A stretch of 5,991 nt of DNA from an uncultured bacterium. Lineage in GTDB: Bacteria; Actinomycetota; Coriobacteriia; Coriobacteriales; Coriobacteriaceae. A program made the translations under genes and the position numbers. Shown piece after piece: positions 5,181 through 5,991 of the stretch. Location: the NCBI GenBank assembly GCA_905215225.1, contig CAJMPM010000102.1, positions 1 through 5,991 on the forward strand, read 5' to 3'. The first letter of the stretch is position 1; each line of letters opens with the position of its first letter. The notes below the pieces were generated by a model. That model did no database searches and was not told the origin of the DNA. It saw only the letters and a list, made by a program, of their open reading frames with translations.

Positions 5181-5218
5181 AAAACGCCGCCCGTGAACAC
5201 CGTCACAAGCGGCGTTTT
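5181..5218. terminator. Bidirectional terminator between nhaA and the convergent small gene
   Basis: Bases 5181-5190 (aaaacgccgc) pair perfectly with 5209-5218 (gcggcgtttt), and an inner gtga/tcac stem pairs 5193-5196 with 5203-5206. The A run on one side and the T run on the other allow termination on both strands, as suits two converging genes. It starts 18 bases after the nhaA stop codon. Confidence 0.88.
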
Positions 5219-5246
5219 AGTCATTGGGGACGTTCTTAAATGACTA
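5218..5246. repeat. Short palindrome with GGGGAC loop
   Basis: Bases 5218-5225 (tagtcatt) pair perfectly with 5239-5246 (aatgacta) around the 13-base loop ggggacgttctta. It touches the terminator on one side and lies three bases from the end of the small minus-strand gene on the other. Its size and gggac-containing loop resemble the element at 1399-1439, whose loop is also 13 bases. It may belong to the same or a related family of dispersed intergenic repeats. Confidence 0.4.
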
Positions 5247-5249
5247 GGT

Positions 5250-5504
5250 TTATTCCACGGTGCCGTAGACGGCGCCCCAGCCGTGGGCGGCCAAGGCGGA
5301 GTTGAGCTGGTCGCAAAGCGATTGGCGGTCGTAGTAGCCGGGCGGCAAAAGGTTGACGATTTCCATGAGGTCGGGCGCGAGGTCCAAGATCTCGGCCTGC
5401 ACGATCAGATCCAGGCGGTCGATGGCGCGGCGGTCATAAAACAGTCCGTCGACCAGGCGCTGCAGGTCGCCGAATTCCTCGGCCTGGAACGATCCGTACT
5501 CCAT
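5250..5504 (-). CDS. Small conserved-looking protein of unknown function (84 residues)
   Basis: I do not recognise this protein. It is 84 residues, acidic and probably mostly helical, with no signal peptide or membrane segment. Visible segments include LQRLVDGLFYDRRAIDRLDL, a middle helix LAPDLMEIVNLLPPGYYDR, and the C-terminal part LCDQLNSALAAHGWGAVYGTVE. The frame extends upstream to residue 5534, but the start at 5504 is much better: a perfect AAGGAGG lies five bases before that ATG, and the extra ten residues look like translated leader. Good RBS, frame-consistent base use and a shared bidirectional terminator with nhaA support it as a real gene. It is divergent from the aminotransferase gene, with a 150-base shared promoter region. 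Ordered helices with LPPG turns suggest a small soluble regulatory or adaptor protein, but that is a guess. Confidence 0.75.
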   Translation of the reverse strand: MEYGSFQAEEFGDLQRLVDGLFYDRRAIDRLDLIVQAEILDLAPDLMEIVNLLPPGYYDRQSLCDQLNSALAAHGWGAVYGTVE

Positions 5505-5568
5505 AGTGCCTCCTTGGGCGCCCCACACCGGCATGCGCGGCGATGTCGTAATTCATTGCGATGGACTT

Positions 5569-5577
5569 AATCTATCA
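5569..5577 (-). promoter_or_regulatory. Possible extended -10 for the small minus-strand gene
   Basis: Read on the minus strand, this is TGATAGATT, an extended -10 (TG, one base, TAGATT) lying about 64 bases before the start codon at 5504. No convincing -35 is visible. Confidence 0.3.
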
Positions 5578-5607
5578 CGGCTTCATACCGTTGCGGCAGT
5601 GGCGGTC

Positions 5608-5613
5608 TATACT
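5608..5613 (+). promoter_or_regulatory. Possible -10 box (TATACT) for the aminotransferase gene
   Basis: TATACT matches five of six consensus bases and lies 41 bases before the start codon, a distance similar to those of the boxes before the ROK kinase and ppaC genes. TTGCGG at 5591-5596 is only 11 bases away, too close for a normal -35. The site is back to back with a possible minus-strand promoter at 5569-5577. Confidence 0.4.
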
Positions 5614-5654
5614 TAGACGAACTGCAACGTCCCGCTTCGCGAAAGGTCGCACCC

Positions 5655-5991
5655 ATGCAGACGATCTACCAGAAGATGGAAACCACCGAACTCGATGCCG
5701 CCATCGAGGCGCTCAAAGCCGAGGTCGCCGAGGTCAAGGCCAAGGGCCTGGCGCTCGACATGGCCCGCGGCAAGCCGTCGCCCTCCCAGGTGGGCATCTC
5801 TCGCCCCATGCTCGATATCCTCAATGCCGATGCCGATCTGCACGACGGCAACGTCGACTGCTCCAACTACGGTTGCTTTGAGGGCATTCCCTCGGCACGC
5901 AAGCTGGCGGGGGAGTTCCTGGGTTGCCCCGCCGAGCAGCCGCTCGTACTGGGTTCGTCGAGCCTGCTGATCGAGCACGATATCGCCGGCA
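5655..5991 (+). CDS. PLP-dependent aminotransferase, class I/II fold, aspartate aminotransferase Ic / MocR-type (3' end outside window)
   Basis: This is a cytoplasmic transaminase using pyridoxal phosphate. Only the first 112 residues are present; the family is about 420-440 residues and the PLP-binding lysine lies beyond the window. The recognisable start of this subfamily is LALDMARGKPSPSQ (about residues 32-45), followed by the DGNVDCSNYG segment, the GIPSARKLAGEFLG helix and VLGSSSL (about 99-105), which precedes the cofactor-contact region. This pattern matches actinobacterial aspartate aminotransferases of the Ic type (Pfam Aminotran_MocR family). The start at ATG 5655 has GAAAGG upstream, and the in-frame upstream sequence is not protein-like. 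It lacks the winged-helix domain of true MocR regulators, since the enzyme domain begins within the first 30 residues. The amino acid substrate is uncertain, with aspartate/oxoglutarate the usual one. Confidence 0.85.
   Translation, partial: MQTIYQKMETTELDAAIEALKAEVAEVKAKGLALDMARGKPSPSQVGISRPMLDILNADADLHDGNVDCSNYGCFEGIPSARKLAGEFLGCPAEQPLVLGSSSLLIEHDIAG

Noticed and set aside
1..5991. CRISPR arrays, rRNA, tRNA, insertion sequences, prophage or defence genes
   Set aside because: No regularly spaced direct repeats, RNA gene signatures, transposase frames or terminal inverted repeats were seen. The genes are ordinary metabolic and transport functions.

Overview
The window reads as ordinary chromosomal DNA from a high-GC, probably anaerobic gut actinobacterium. 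A Coriobacteriia member, most likely Collinsella or a close relative, fits best. The basis is strongly G/C-ending codon use, a lactose/cellobiose-type PTS together with a ROK sugar kinase, a family II (manganese) pyrophosphatase, and an intergenic style I associate with Collinsella. This is recognition by eye; no database search was possible.

Layout: (1) 1-446 is the 3' end of a PTS EIIC gene of the lactose/cellobiose family. It is followed by an unusually long 161-base spacer with three hairpins, then EIIB (608-910), EIIA (920-1252) and a strong intrinsic terminator (1311-1348). (2) A ROK-family glucokinase-like gene (1494-2447) sits between two hairpin elements (1399-1439 and 2454-2513) that share an exact 11-base word in opposite orientation. 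(3) ppaC, the Mn-dependent inorganic pyrophosphatase, occupies 2614-3537 and ends in a textbook terminator (3557-3596). (4) A 267-base gap precedes nhaA (3805-5163). It contains nested RNA-like stems and a second intrinsic terminator (3736-3771) only about 33 bases before the nhaA start codon. (5) A bidirectional terminator (5181-5218) and a short palindrome (5218-5246) separate nhaA from a convergent small gene of unknown function (5250-5504, minus strand). (6) A divergent PLP-dependent aminotransferase gene (5655 onward) runs off the right edge.

How the genes fit together: the PTS imports and phosphorylates a beta-glucoside or similar disaccharide, and the ROK kinase can phosphorylate free hexose. 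The pyrophosphatase drives biosynthetic reactions by removing PPi, NhaA exchanges Na+ (or Li+) for H+, and the aminotransferase belongs to amino-acid metabolism. Apart from the PTS genes, each gene looks like its own transcription unit, flanked by terminators or repeats.

No large novel system is visible. The best candidate for something undescribed is the nhaA leader, which has the architecture of a transcription attenuator or riboswitch. The other items worth following up are the structured spacer inside the PTS operon and the family of short GGGAC-containing intergenic palindromes.
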